Source: Salinisphaeraceae bacterium UBA4764 (GTDB lineage Bacteria > Pseudomonadota > Gammaproteobacteria > Nevskiales > Salinisphaeraceae). From it: a stretch of 7,118 nucleotides of DNA. This document shows, piece by piece, positions 1 to 6,096 of the stretch. Both the position numbers and the translations under genes were made by a program. The stretch's first letter is position 1. Every line of letters starts with the position of its first letter. A model generated the notes under the pieces. It had not been told where the DNA came from. It saw nothing but the letters and a program-made list of their open reading frames with translations, and made no database searches. The stretch lies in assembly GCA_002403445.1 (NCBI GenBank), contig DHHU01000052.1, positions 8,873 through 15,990 of the forward strand, in the 5' to 3' direction.

Positions 1-345
1 CGCAGGACAGGGCGTTGTGCTTCGACGCCATCCGTGTCTTTCAGGTTCAGGCGCAAGGGTAGCGTCAAACCTTGCCATCGGATCTTTCCGTTACGGCATC
101 GAATGCTGGCGACATTGGAGTTTCCTTCGATCGACCGAAAACGACGAGCATTCTTGAATCGCGGCCGGCCACGCTGGCCGAGCCGGTACGCCTCAATGGC
201 GTGTCAGGCACGCGTTCCGAGCTTCTGCACGGTCTGGGTATCGAGCCGGTCCGTGAATCCGCCGGCCCGCCAGTGATCCCGGGCAACGGTCTGGAACGCA
301 TAGTCCGACAAGCCCTATTCGGACCGCAGGGCGTTCAACTCCCTG
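1..345 (-). pseudogene. TnpB/IS605 OrfB-like transposon protein, decayed fragment
   Basis: Reading the minus strand from about 345 down to 3 gives a frame resembling the middle of TnpB-like (IS605 OrfB family) proteins. It runs RELNALRSE, stop, GLSDYAFQTVARDHW, then DTQTVQKLGTRA, stop, HAIEAYRLGQRGRPRFK, then FRSIEGNSN and IRWQGLTLPL. The pattern of an ELNALR-EYG-(S)-Y segment, a TVQKL-TRA helix, G-RGRPRFK and SxEGxSN follows the family order as I remember it. Two in-frame stops break it: TAG (complement of 315-317), probably replacing a tyrosine codon, and TGA (complement of 204-206), probably replacing a tryptophan. The frame is open from there to the left edge, so the RuvC-like catalytic part would lie outside the window. 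No convincing N-terminal part is found upstream of ~345. This looks like an old inactive mobile-element remnant. The call rests on remembered family patterns, not an alignment. Confidence 0.62.
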
Positions 346-999
346 CTGCGTTGTTTGCCCGCCGGGGTTGGCGCAAAGCTGATTGCCACACCCGACTCTG
401 GCGAAACCGATCCAATCGGCGCAATCCCCACAATTGTTAGGGGCACGTTGACCGTCGCAGCTGATTCAGCGACGCATGCTGACCATAAGATTTCCATCAA
501 TCCAGGCGGTGCGGCCATTGTTTTCAACCAGCAGCGCCTCGATTTGAATCAAGGCGATAACGCGTTTGACTGGCCGATTGCAGGCCAAGCCGATCCGGCG
601 ACTTGCTGACTGGCCAATAAATATCTCGAACTGCCCCCTGGTGGCCCCGGTCGCGGGTCCGCCGAAATCAAAAGATCCGCTGGACCGTCAGGTTTACACA
701 GAGATTTTCTTCACGCACGGCGGCACATCAAAAAACCGTTCGCCAACACGGTGTACTGCGCGCTGTCACCCACAACATGGTCGTGATCATGCTGAAACAC
801 GCGGGCCCAACCTTGCGCGAGCCAGTGTTGAAAGAAACTTGTCGAACAACACTCGGATCGTTTCGGCCTCAAAGCCGGCAGCCCTAAAAACGCCGGGTAA
901 GGCGCCTTCGCAGATCAACATGACACCCGGACACACAAGCCCAATCTGTTGTGACGGGCGCTGGTTGGCAATGAGCCAGGAGCTTGCATCGAAGATAGC
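346..999. other. No supportable gene; possibly decayed sequence
   Basis: About 650 bases lie between the transposon remnant and the 3' end of ispA. Plus-strand frames are open for up to 177 codons, but the longest (566-1099) runs about 100 bases into the 3' end of the oppositely oriented ispA and resembles no family I know. On the minus strand, two adjacent frames between ~725 and ~960 give locally protein-like stretches: one with FEAETIRVLFDKFLSTL, the next with WLAQGWARVFQHDHDHVV and SAQYTVLANGFLM. Each ends at a stop after a short distance. This could be a frameshifted gene remnant, but I cannot name it. No tRNA, CRISPR array or clear transcription terminator was seen. The dxs gene that often follows ispA is absent. 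Confidence 0.45.
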
Positions 1000-1875
1000 T
1001 CAACTATCACGAGCAACGATCCGGCGCGCTATATTGATAAGAGGGCCGGTATCGCCGCCGATCATGTCCAATGCATCGCAGGCTTGGTCGACCAATTGAT
1101 CGGCATAGGTCTTGGCTCGTTCCAGCCCCATCAGAGCCGGATAGGTTGCCTTGTTATGCGCGTCGTCTGCGCCTTGAGTCTTACCGAGTGTCTCGGTCGA
1201 GGATTCGATATCGATCACGTCGTCGCGCACCTGGAAGGCCAGACCGATGCGTGTGGCAAAGCGATCAAGCGAGGCATGGCCATCGGCATCTAGGTGCTGG
1301 CAGAGGGCCGCAGGCATTAGCACACAGGCGCGCAACAGGGCACCCGTTTTCTGAGCATGAATTTGTTCAAGATGGGCCTGAGTCAACGCCTGTCCCTCGG
1401 CGGCCATGTCGCGCATCTGGCCACTAACCATGCCGGCCTTGCCCGCGGCCAAACTCAGCAGATGGATTAACTCGACACGTTGGGAATGGGCACAGTGCAA
1501 CCATGTCTCGCTGGTCAGAATCTCGAACGCCAATGCCTGTAGCGCATCGCCCGCCAGAATGGCCGTGGCCGGATCAAACGCAATGTGGGTGGTGGCCTGG
1601 CCCCGGCGCAGGTCGTCATCGTCCATCGCCGGCAGATCATCATGGACCAGCGAATAGGCATGAATACATTCCACAGCGGCTGCCGGGGCATCAAGCAGCG
1701 CATCATCCAGCCCGAGTGCCCGTCCGGTAGCATAGACGAGTTGCGGTCGTATGCGTTTACCTCCGTCCAACACGCTGTACCGCATGGCCTCGATCAGCCG
1801 CTGACTTTGTTCCTGATGGTCCGGTGCCAGTATTTGGTCAAGCACTTTATTGATGCGTTTTGTATAATCTGTCAA
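1000..1875 (-). CDS. ispA: Farnesyl diphosphate synthase (IspA-type polyprenyl synthetase)
   Basis: This gene encodes 291 residues. The enzyme condenses isopentenyl diphosphate with dimethylallyl and geranyl diphosphate to give C15 farnesyl diphosphate, in the cytoplasm. The sequence shows GGKRIRP at 38-44, the first Asp-rich motif DDLPAMD at 79-85 (the bacterial form with two extra residues) followed by RRGQ, the LAGDALQ segment near 107-113, KTG at 176-178, and the second Asp-rich motif FQVRDDVID at 214-222. The residues just before the first motif (HAYSLVHDD) match the E. coli IspA pattern typical of C15 product length. The size is usual for the family. The start is TTG at 1873-1875, because an in-frame TAA lies directly upstream and 37 residues before GGKR fits IspA. 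A GGAG lies 12 nt upstream of it. The gene is divergent from the squalene synthase-hopene cyclase gene, so it plausibly supplies its substrate. The common neighbours xseB and dxs are not seen, so this may be a hopanoid-dedicated copy (inference). Confidence 0.93.
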   Translation of the reverse strand: MTDYTKRINKVLDQILAPDHQEQSQRLIEAMRYSVLDGGKRIRPQLVYATGRALGLDDALLDAPAAAVECIHAYSLVHDDLPAMDDDDLRRGQATTHIAFDPATAILAGDALQALAFEILTSETWLHCAHSQRVELIHLLSLAAGKAGMVSGQMRDMAAEGQALTQAHLEQIHAQKTGALLRACVLMPAALCQHLDADGHASLDRFATRIGLAFQVRDDVIDIESSTETLGKTQGADDAHNKATYPALMGLERAKTYADQLVDQACDALDMIGGDTGPLINIARRIVARDS

Positions 1876-2032
1876 TTAGCTTTTTCGCTCCGGCGATTGA
1901 GTGGGCGGTCTGGGGGTCGGTTGCTAGTCCGGCCGTAGTCCGGACATAGCCTGTGTTGTAAAGCCACTATGCATAATGATCGCATAGCGACTCGCGGCCA
2001 CGGTGCTCAAACTCGAAGGAGGGGCGAAGAAC
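1876..2032. promoter_or_regulatory. Divergent intergenic region between ispA and the fusion gene
   Basis: These 157 bases separate two divergently transcribed genes, so promoters for both should lie here. Two repeat structures are visible. TAGTCCGG occurs twice in direct orientation, at 1925-1932 and 1936-1943, 11 bp apart or about one helical turn; the second copy extends into the palindrome GTCCGGAC at 1938-1945. A dyad of CTATGC (1967-1972) and GCATAG (1982-1987) is separated by 9 bases, and the segment 1972-1977 (CATAAT) inside it resembles a -10 box. I found no well-spaced matching -35 hexamer for either direction, so promoter positions are not assigned. A shared regulator of both genes is possible but not shown. 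Confidence 0.45.
2016..2022 (+). promoter_or_regulatory. Strong ribosome binding site that decides the fusion's start
   Basis: AAGGAGG lies 10 bases before the ATG at 2033 and matches the 16S rRNA anti-Shine-Dalgarno almost perfectly. It favours ATG 2033 over the in-frame GTG at 2003, which would place this site inside the coding region and has no such signal before it. Confidence 0.85.
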
Positions 2033-5000
2033 ATGTCAGAAGTATTGGCAACAAGTGAACAAGTTGCCGGCGCACTCGCTTTTCAGGAAGAAATCCTGCC
2101 ACTGGTCTCGCGCACGTTTGCCTTGACGATACCGGAGCTTCCGGAGCCGCTAAACACCGCGGTGGGCAATGCCTATCTCCTGTGCCGGATCGCGGATACC
2201 ATCGAAGACGATGCCGAACTGCCAATGGCCGACAAAGCCTACTGGCATGACGAATTCACAGCCGTGGTCGAACACCTTGCTGGCGGCCGTGCGATGGGCG
2301 AAATGCTGGCGCCAAAGCTCAGCAGCCAGACACCCGACCCCGAACGCCGGCTTGTGGCCGCAACTGATCAAGTGCTGGCCGTAACGGCCACGCTGGATAC
2401 CCGTCAACAACAGGCGATCGCCCGTTGCGTGCGCATCATGTGTCACGGAATGCCCGATTTCGAACGCACTGCCAGCCTCGACGGGCTGCCGACCCGGCGC
2501 CATCTCGACCGCTATTGTTACTTCGTGGCCGGCGTCGTCGGCGAGATGCTCACCGAACTGTTCTGCGACGCCATACCCGCACTGGACGCAACCGACAAAC
2601 CACTCACCCAGTGGTCAGTCTCATTCGGCCAAGGACTGCAGATGACCAACATCTTAAAAGATGTCTGGGCCGACTATAGTCGCGGTGTGTGCTGGCTGCC
2701 GCGGGATGTATTCGCTCGCCACGGCTTTGATCTGGCGCGACTGGGTGCCGCCCGCTCGGCTAGCGACAACGAAGCCTTCACCGCAGGCATGACCGAGTTG
2801 ATCGCCGTGGCGCACGGCCATTTGCGAAATGCGCTGGAATACACGCTTACGCTGCCCGCGGAAGAAACCGGCGTCCGGCGCTTTTGCCTGTGGTCAATTG
2901 GTCTGGCCATATTGACGCTGCGCAAGCTACACGCCAACCCGCTCTATCAGGACGGCAGCGAGGTCAAGGTATCGCGCCGCACCGTCAAGGCCACCATCTT
3001 CACCACCAATCTCGCGATAGGGGACAACGATAGGCTACGGCATCTGTTTCACATGATCGCCAAACCTCTGCCGGCATTGACTCCAGAACTGGTGGACGAT
3101 CCCGGCGCCCCGATTGTCGATGCCGATGAAGGCACCTATCCTATCGTGAATCATCGCGCACCGCATGCCAAACCCGCCCCGCCCGACGGCTTAGACGCCG
3201 CTATCGAGAGCGCCCGCGACTGTCTCGTTACCGATCAGGCCGACGATGGTCACTGGTGCTACGAGTGCGAGGCCGACTGCACCATACCGGCCGAATACAT
3301 ATTGATGATGCACTTCACCGGAGAAATCGACCGGGTACGTGAAGCGCGCATTGCGGCTTTCATTCGCGAGCAGCAAAACGGCGACGGCGGTTGGCCGCTG
3401 TATTATGGCGGCGGGATGGAGCTGTCCTGCTCAGTCAAGTGCTATTACGCACTCAAAATCGCCGGAGACGACGTCGACGCTCCGCACATGCGCCAAGCTC
3501 GCGAAGCCATTCTTGCGCGCGGTGGCGCCGGCGGCGTCAATGTTTTTACGTTAATTGCATTGGCCCAGTTCGGGCAAGTGCCCTGGCGAGCAGTGCCATT
3601 CATTCCAGTGGAAGTGATGCTGTTGCCGCGCATCTCACCGTTCCACATCAGCAAAGTTTCTTACTGGTCGCGAACCGTGATGGTGCCGCTGTTCATCCTG
3701 ACCAGCCTACGCGCCATGGCGCGAAATCCACGGGGCATTAACGTGCGCGAGTTGTTTACGATCGCCCCGGAAGAACAGCGTGAATTCACGGCCGTAAGCG
3801 GCCCCGTATCGCGACTTTTTAAAAGTCTAGATCGCCTCGGTCGCGGCGCCGAACCGTTGATTCCGGGTTTGCTGCGAAAACGCGCTCTCAAACGGGCCGA
3901 GGCTTGGATTCGCGAACGCATCAATGGTGAACACGGCCTGGGCGCGATCTTTCCGGCTATGGTTAACGCCTACGAGGCGCTTGGCGAACTCGGCTACAAA
4001 GCCGATCATCCGGACCGCGCGCGCACCAAACGCGCCATAGACAGCCTGATTGTGGATCGCGGCGATACCGACACCGTACAGCCTTGTGTATCGCCCATGT
4101 GGGATACGGGCATTGCGGCACTAGCCTTGCAGGCCGCCGACAACGATACCAACACAAACCCCGCCCGCGCCGGATTGGATTGGCTTTGCTCACGCCAGGT
4201 GCTCGACGCGCCCGGCGACTGGCGCGATGAGCATCCCGATCTGCCCGGTGGCGGCTGGCCGTTCCAGTACGAAAACGACTACTATCCCGATCTCGACGAC
4301 ACAGCCATGATCGGCTGGGCCCTACAGGCTACCGGCGATACCGAGCGTTACGGTTTTGCACTGCAGCGCGCCGCCGACTGGCTGGCGGGTATGCAATCGG
4401 CCAACGGCGGCGTGGCAGCGTTCGACTCGGACAACAATCACACCTACTTAAACGCCATCCCGTTCGCCGATCATGGCGCCTTGCTGGATCCGCCATCGGT
4501 GGACGTTACCGCGCGCACACTGACTCTTTTCGGCTTGATGCAGCGGGAATGCGATCGCAATTTTATTGACCGCGCTCTTGATTACATCAAGCGCGAGCAG
4601 GAACCCGACGGTTCCTGGTATGGCCGTTGGGGCACCAACTACATCTACGGCACTTGGTCGGTACTGGAAGCCGTCAACGCGCTGGGTGAAGATCCGGACC
4701 AACCCTGGATTCGCCGTGCCGTCACCTGGTTGAAAGGCATGCAGCGAACCGACGGCAGCTGGGGCGAGGATCAAGGCAGCTACTGGCAACCCCCGATCGG
4801 TCGCTCGGATGTTGCAACAAGTTTCCAGACAGCCTGGGCCATGTTGGGTCTCTTGGCTGCAGGCGAATACCCCTCACCGGCCCTCGATAGCGCCGCGGCT
4901 TGGTTGATCGATCAGCAGGGTACCGACGGGGCTTGGCACGATCCGGACCATACGGCACCCGGCTTTCCGCGCGTTTTCTATCTGAAATACCACGGCTACA

Positions 5001-5062
5001 CACGGTATTTTCCGCTCTGGGCCCTGGCCCGTTATCGATTTTTGACCCAATCGTCGTCTTGA
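2033..5062 (+). CDS. sqs-shc: Squalene synthase / squalene-hopene cyclase fusion protein
   Basis: One uninterrupted frame of 1009 residues joins two sequential enzymes of hopanoid synthesis. The N-terminal part (~17-350) is a trans-prenyltransferase of the one-enzyme squalene synthase type; the C-terminal part (~384-1005) is a full-length squalene-hopene cyclase. Together they would turn two farnesyl diphosphates into squalene (using NADPH) and then into hopene or hopanol. Both halves keep their main catalytic motifs (see the domain entries), so both look active. They are joined by a ~33-residue linker rich in Pro, Asp and Ala with no stop or frameshift. ATG 2033 is chosen because of the strong ribosome binding site at 2016-2022. 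No signal peptide or transmembrane helix is evident. Cyclases of this family sit on the membrane as monotopic proteins, so the fusion should be membrane-associated (inference). The stop lies 3 nt before hpnG, indicating an operon. I recall no characterised fusion of these two enzymes, but cannot search. Confidence 0.93.
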   Translation: MSEVLATSEQVAGALAFQEEILPLVSRTFALTIPELPEPLNTAVGNAYLLCRIADTIEDDAELPMADKAYWHDEFTAVVEHLAGGRAMGEMLAPKLSSQTPDPERRLVAATDQVLAVTATLDTRQQQAIARCVRIMCHGMPDFERTASLDGLPTRRHLDRYCYFVAGVVGEMLTELFCDAIPALDATDKPLTQWSVSFGQGLQMTNILKDVWADYSRGVCWLPRDVFARHGFDLARLGAARSASDNEAFTAGMTELIAVAHGHLRNALEYTLTLPAEETGVRRFCLWSIGLAILTLRKLHANPLYQDGSEVKVSRRTVKATIFTTNLAIGDNDRLRHLFHMIAKPLPALTPELVDDPGAPIVDADEGTYPIVNHRAPHAKPAPPDGLDAAIESARDCLVTDQADDGHWCYECEADCTIPAEYILMMHFTGEIDRVREARIAAFIREQQNGDGGWPLYYGGGMELSCSVKCYYALKIAGDDVDAPHMRQAREAILARGGAGGVNVFTLIALAQFGQVPWRAVPFIPVEVMLLPRISPFHISKVSYWSRTVMVPLFILTSLRAMARNPRGINVRELFTIAPEEQREFTAVSGPVSRLFKSLDRLGRGAEPLIPGLLRKRALKRAEAWIRERINGEHGLGAIFPAMVNAYEALGELGYKADHPDRARTKRAIDSLIVDRGDTDTVQPCVSPMWDTGIAALALQAADNDTNTNPARAGLDWLCSRQVLDAPGDWRDEHPDLPGGGWPFQYENDYYPDLDDTAMIGWALQATGDTERYGFALQRAADWLAGMQSANGGVAAFDSDNNHTYLNAIPFADHGALLDPPSVDVTARTLTLFGLMQRECDRNFIDRALDYIKREQEPDGSWYGRWGTNYIYGTWSVLEAVNALGEDPDQPWIRRAVTWLKGMQRTDGSWGEDQGSYWQPPIGRSDVATSFQTAWAMLGLLAAGEYPSPALDSAAAWLIDQQGTDGAWHDPDHTAPGFPRVFYLKYHGYTRYFPLWALARYRFLTQSSS
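2081..3082 (+). other. Domain: squalene synthase (Sqs type), residues ~17-350
   Basis: The domain contains SRTFALTIPELP (26-37), the first Asp-rich motif DTIEDD (55-60), the segment YCYFVAGVVGEML starting at Tyr161, and the second Asp-rich motif NILKDVWAD (206-214, DxxxD at 210-214). Tyr161 aligns with the catalytic Tyr171 of human squalene synthase. A basic VKVSRR patch at 311-316 falls where the human enzyme has its NADPH-contacting VKIRK segment. The LCRIADTIEDD form and the FALTIPELP start resemble single-protein squalene synthases rather than HpnC or HpnD. This supports a complete condensation-plus-reduction reaction, although specificity cannot be proven from motifs. The C-terminal membrane helix of eukaryotic enzymes is absent, and the cyclase follows instead. 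Confidence 0.86.
3083..3181 (+). other. Interdomain linker of the fusion, residues ~351-383
   Basis: About 33 residues separate the last squalene synthase helix (ending near the KPLPALTPEL segment) from the first cyclase helix. The stretch is rich in Asp, Pro and Ala and looks flexible. In-frame GTG codons occur here and nearby, but none has a recognisable ribosome binding site, so separate translation of the cyclase looks unlikely. The boundaries are approximate. Confidence 0.7.
3182..5047 (+). other. Domain: squalene-hopene cyclase, residues ~384-1005
   Basis: This is a complete class II triterpene cyclase of about 620 residues, close to the 631 of the Alicyclobacillus acidocaldarius enzyme. 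The protonating DxDD motif is DLDD at 753-756, within FQYENDYYPDLDDTA. Counterparts of known active-site residues of that enzyme are present: Glu45 as E421, Trp312 as W690 in SPMWDTG, Phe365 as F744, Asp447 as D824, and Phe601/Phe605/Tyr609/Tyr612 as F978/F982/Y986/Y989. QW repeats are recognisable at 402-408, 447-454, 856-862, 904-910 and 961-968. One repeat, at 788-797, has Val794 where the family normally has Trp (GGV instead of GGW). The domain cyclises squalene to hopene at the membrane surface. Confidence 0.94.
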
Positions 5063-5065
5063 ATC

Positions 5066-5803
5066 GTGCCCATCGGCATCGTCGCAGCCCTGCCGTCGGA
5101 AACCGCCATGTTCGCTCGGCTTCCCGCCGGCGGTCGAATAACGCTGGACAGCGGTCATCGAGTCGCCTTATCCGGCATCGGGGCCACAAGGGCCGCAGCC
5201 ACTGCGGCTGAACTTATATCCGAAGGCGCCGACGCCTTGGTGAGCTGGGGCAGTGCGGCAGGACTCGACCCGGCATTAACTGCAGGCACATTGGTGCTGC
5301 CGGCACGGATCACCGCCGCCAACCAAGCTCAGTACCGCACGCATGACCGCTGGCGCCAACGTATCGCGTGCAGCATCGGCAACGTTTACCGGGTCGTTGC
5401 CGATGCAACACTGGCCGAAGCCCCTCACGTGCTGGCGACGATCGAAGCCAAATCGAGCCTGGCACGTGCCACCCAAAGTGCAGCCGCCGACATGGAAAGT
5501 GCTGCCATCGCGCGAGTCGCTGCCGAACACGGCGTCCCAATACTCGTAGTCCGCGCCATAGCCGACGATGCATATACCGCGTTGCCCGCCAGCGCGCGCG
5601 CGGCCATCACCGACACGGGTCGATTGGCACCCTGGAACTTTATGTGCGCGCTTTTCACGGCACGCCCCGGCTTACACGGTGAATTGCGTAGCTTGAAACG
5701 CATCGCAACTGAATTTCGCAGCGCCCAACGGTCGCTCGGTCATGCCAGAGCAGCATTACTGGCCGAATCTAGCCCAGTCGACCACATTACTAAGGTGGAT
5801 TAG
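5066..5803 (+). CDS. hpnG: Hopanoid-associated nucleoside phosphorylase HpnG
   Basis: The product has 245 residues and belongs to the purine nucleoside phosphorylase / MTA-SAH nucleosidase superfamily. In hopanoid producers HpnG removes adenine from adenosylhopane, the product of the radical-SAM enzyme HpnH, to give a (phospho)ribosyl hopane used for C35 bacteriohopanepolyols. The sequence shows an N-terminal GIVAALPSE with Glu12 in the position of the catalytic Glu of MTA/SAH nucleosidases, SWGSAAGLDPAL with the glycine-rich ligand loop, ADMESAAIA with Glu144 contacting the ribose, and VRAIADDA with Asp167 as the likely purine-protonating acid. The start is GTG at 5066, 3 nt after the fusion's stop, with no ribosome binding site of its own, so translation is probably coupled. 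HpnG is preferred over a housekeeping MTA/SAH nucleosidase because of the locus and the family-like RAIADDA and SWGSAAGL sequence. hpnH is not in the window. Confidence 0.9.
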   Translation: MPIGIVAALPSETAMFARLPAGGRITLDSGHRVALSGIGATRAAATAAELISEGADALVSWGSAAGLDPALTAGTLVLPARITAANQAQYRTHDRWRQRIACSIGNVYRVVADATLAEAPHVLATIEAKSSLARATQSAAADMESAAIARVAAEHGVPILVVRAIADDAYTALPASARAAITDTGRLAPWNFMCALFTARPGLHGELRSLKRIATEFRSAQRSLGHARAALLAESSPVDHITKVD

Positions 5804-5870
5804 GGTTGCGTTCATAATTGAACAGTCTCAACGATATAAGTCGGCATCAGATCAAAAACGACGATCGATT

Positions 5871-5910
5871 GTTTTGGGGCGTTATCCACGCCTCCCGCCC
5901 CTATCAAAAC
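5871..5910 (+). repeat. Imperfect inverted repeat with alternative folding
   Basis: GTTTTGGGGCG (5871-5881) can pair with CGCCCC (5896-5901) and AAAAC (5906-5910), leaving a 4-base bulge and a 14-base loop. The competing small hairpin GGCGT (5878-5882) / ACGCC (5888-5892), with loop TATCC, uses some of the same bases, so the two cannot form together. No T-tract follows. It could be chance, a weak terminator or a leader element. Confidence 0.35.
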
Positions 5911-6007
5911 AGCAACGCTTATTGACTCGGGATACAATCCATATGGTGCTCTGTCTAGAATGCTATTTCATTGACGATGTGACGCTAGAGTCACTTTGCA
6001 TGACTGG

Positions 6008-6038
6008 AGCCGACAGCTTTCAATCTGTCGTGTTGGCT
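6008..6038 (+). repeat. Hairpin upstream of hpnA
   Basis: CGACAG (6011-6016) and CTGTCG (6025-6030) form a perfect 6-bp stem around an 8-base loop. Alternatively, AGCC (6008-6011) can extend the stem by pairing with GGCT (6035-6038) across a bulge. The hairpin ends about 60 bases before the hpnA start and is followed by only two T's, so it is not a standard terminator. A mRNA stability or leader role is possible. Confidence 0.35.
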
Positions 6039-6084
6039 TAACTCAGCGACCGCATCGTTCAGCGCCGAATGGCACAAAAAAGAC

Positions 6085-6088
6085 GAGG
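6085..6088 (+). promoter_or_regulatory. Ribosome binding site of hpnA
   Basis: GAGG sits 8 bases before the ATG at 6097, followed by an A-rich spacer. It supports independent initiation of hpnA, unlike the coupled hpnG. Confidence 0.7.
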
Positions 6089-6096
6089 TATAAAAA

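Larger units (their letters stand above)
5804..6096. other. hpnG-hpnA intergenic region with hairpins
   Basis: This 293-nt gap between two co-oriented hopanoid genes holds no convincing gene. The frame 5742-6041 begins inside hpnG, has no ribosome binding site and matches nothing I know. Several inverted repeats occur: 5871-5910, an alternative inner hairpin 5878-5892, GTGAC/GTCAC at 5979-5994, and 6008-6038. None is followed by a clear T-run, so terminators cannot be called. TTGACT (5922) and TTGACG (5971) resemble -35 boxes, and TACAAT (5933) and TAGAAT (5956) resemble -10 boxes, but no pair has the usual 16-18 base spacing. An internal promoter or a leader controlling hpnA is possible. Confidence 0.4.

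Noticed and set aside
34..440. Plus-strand open frames of 80 and 122 codons
   Set aside because: They lie opposite the TnpB-like reading, which explains the sequence better despite its stops.
355..609. Plus-strand frame of 84 codons with a beta-rich look
   Set aside because: There is no ribosome binding site and no recognisable family; too short to support on appearance alone.
566..1099. Plus-strand open frame of 177 codons
   Set aside because: It overlaps the 3' end of ispA by about 100 bases on the opposite strand, resembles no known family and has low-complexity composition typical of a shadow frame.
2003..2032. GTG start 30 bases upstream for the fusion gene
   Set aside because: It would put the strong AAGGAGG site inside the coding region. 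The ATG at 2033 has that site at a good distance, and the upstream codons add nothing family-like.
4722..5189. Minus-strand frame of 155 codons
   Set aside because: It is antisense to the conserved end of the cyclase and the start of hpnG, and its Arg/Pro-rich composition is typical of a shadow of GC-rich genes.
5922..5961. sigma70-like promoter before hpnA (TTGACT, TACAAT, TAGAAT)
   Set aside because: The boxes do not pair with 16-18 base spacing, so no promoter position is supported.
5742..6041. Plus-strand frame of 99 codons across the end of hpnG and the gap
   Set aside because: It starts inside hpnG without a ribosome binding site and has no family resemblance; likely chance.
5990..6060. 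Intrinsic terminator between hpnG and hpnA
   Set aside because: Hairpins are present but short, bulged or GC-poor, and none is followed by a T-run.
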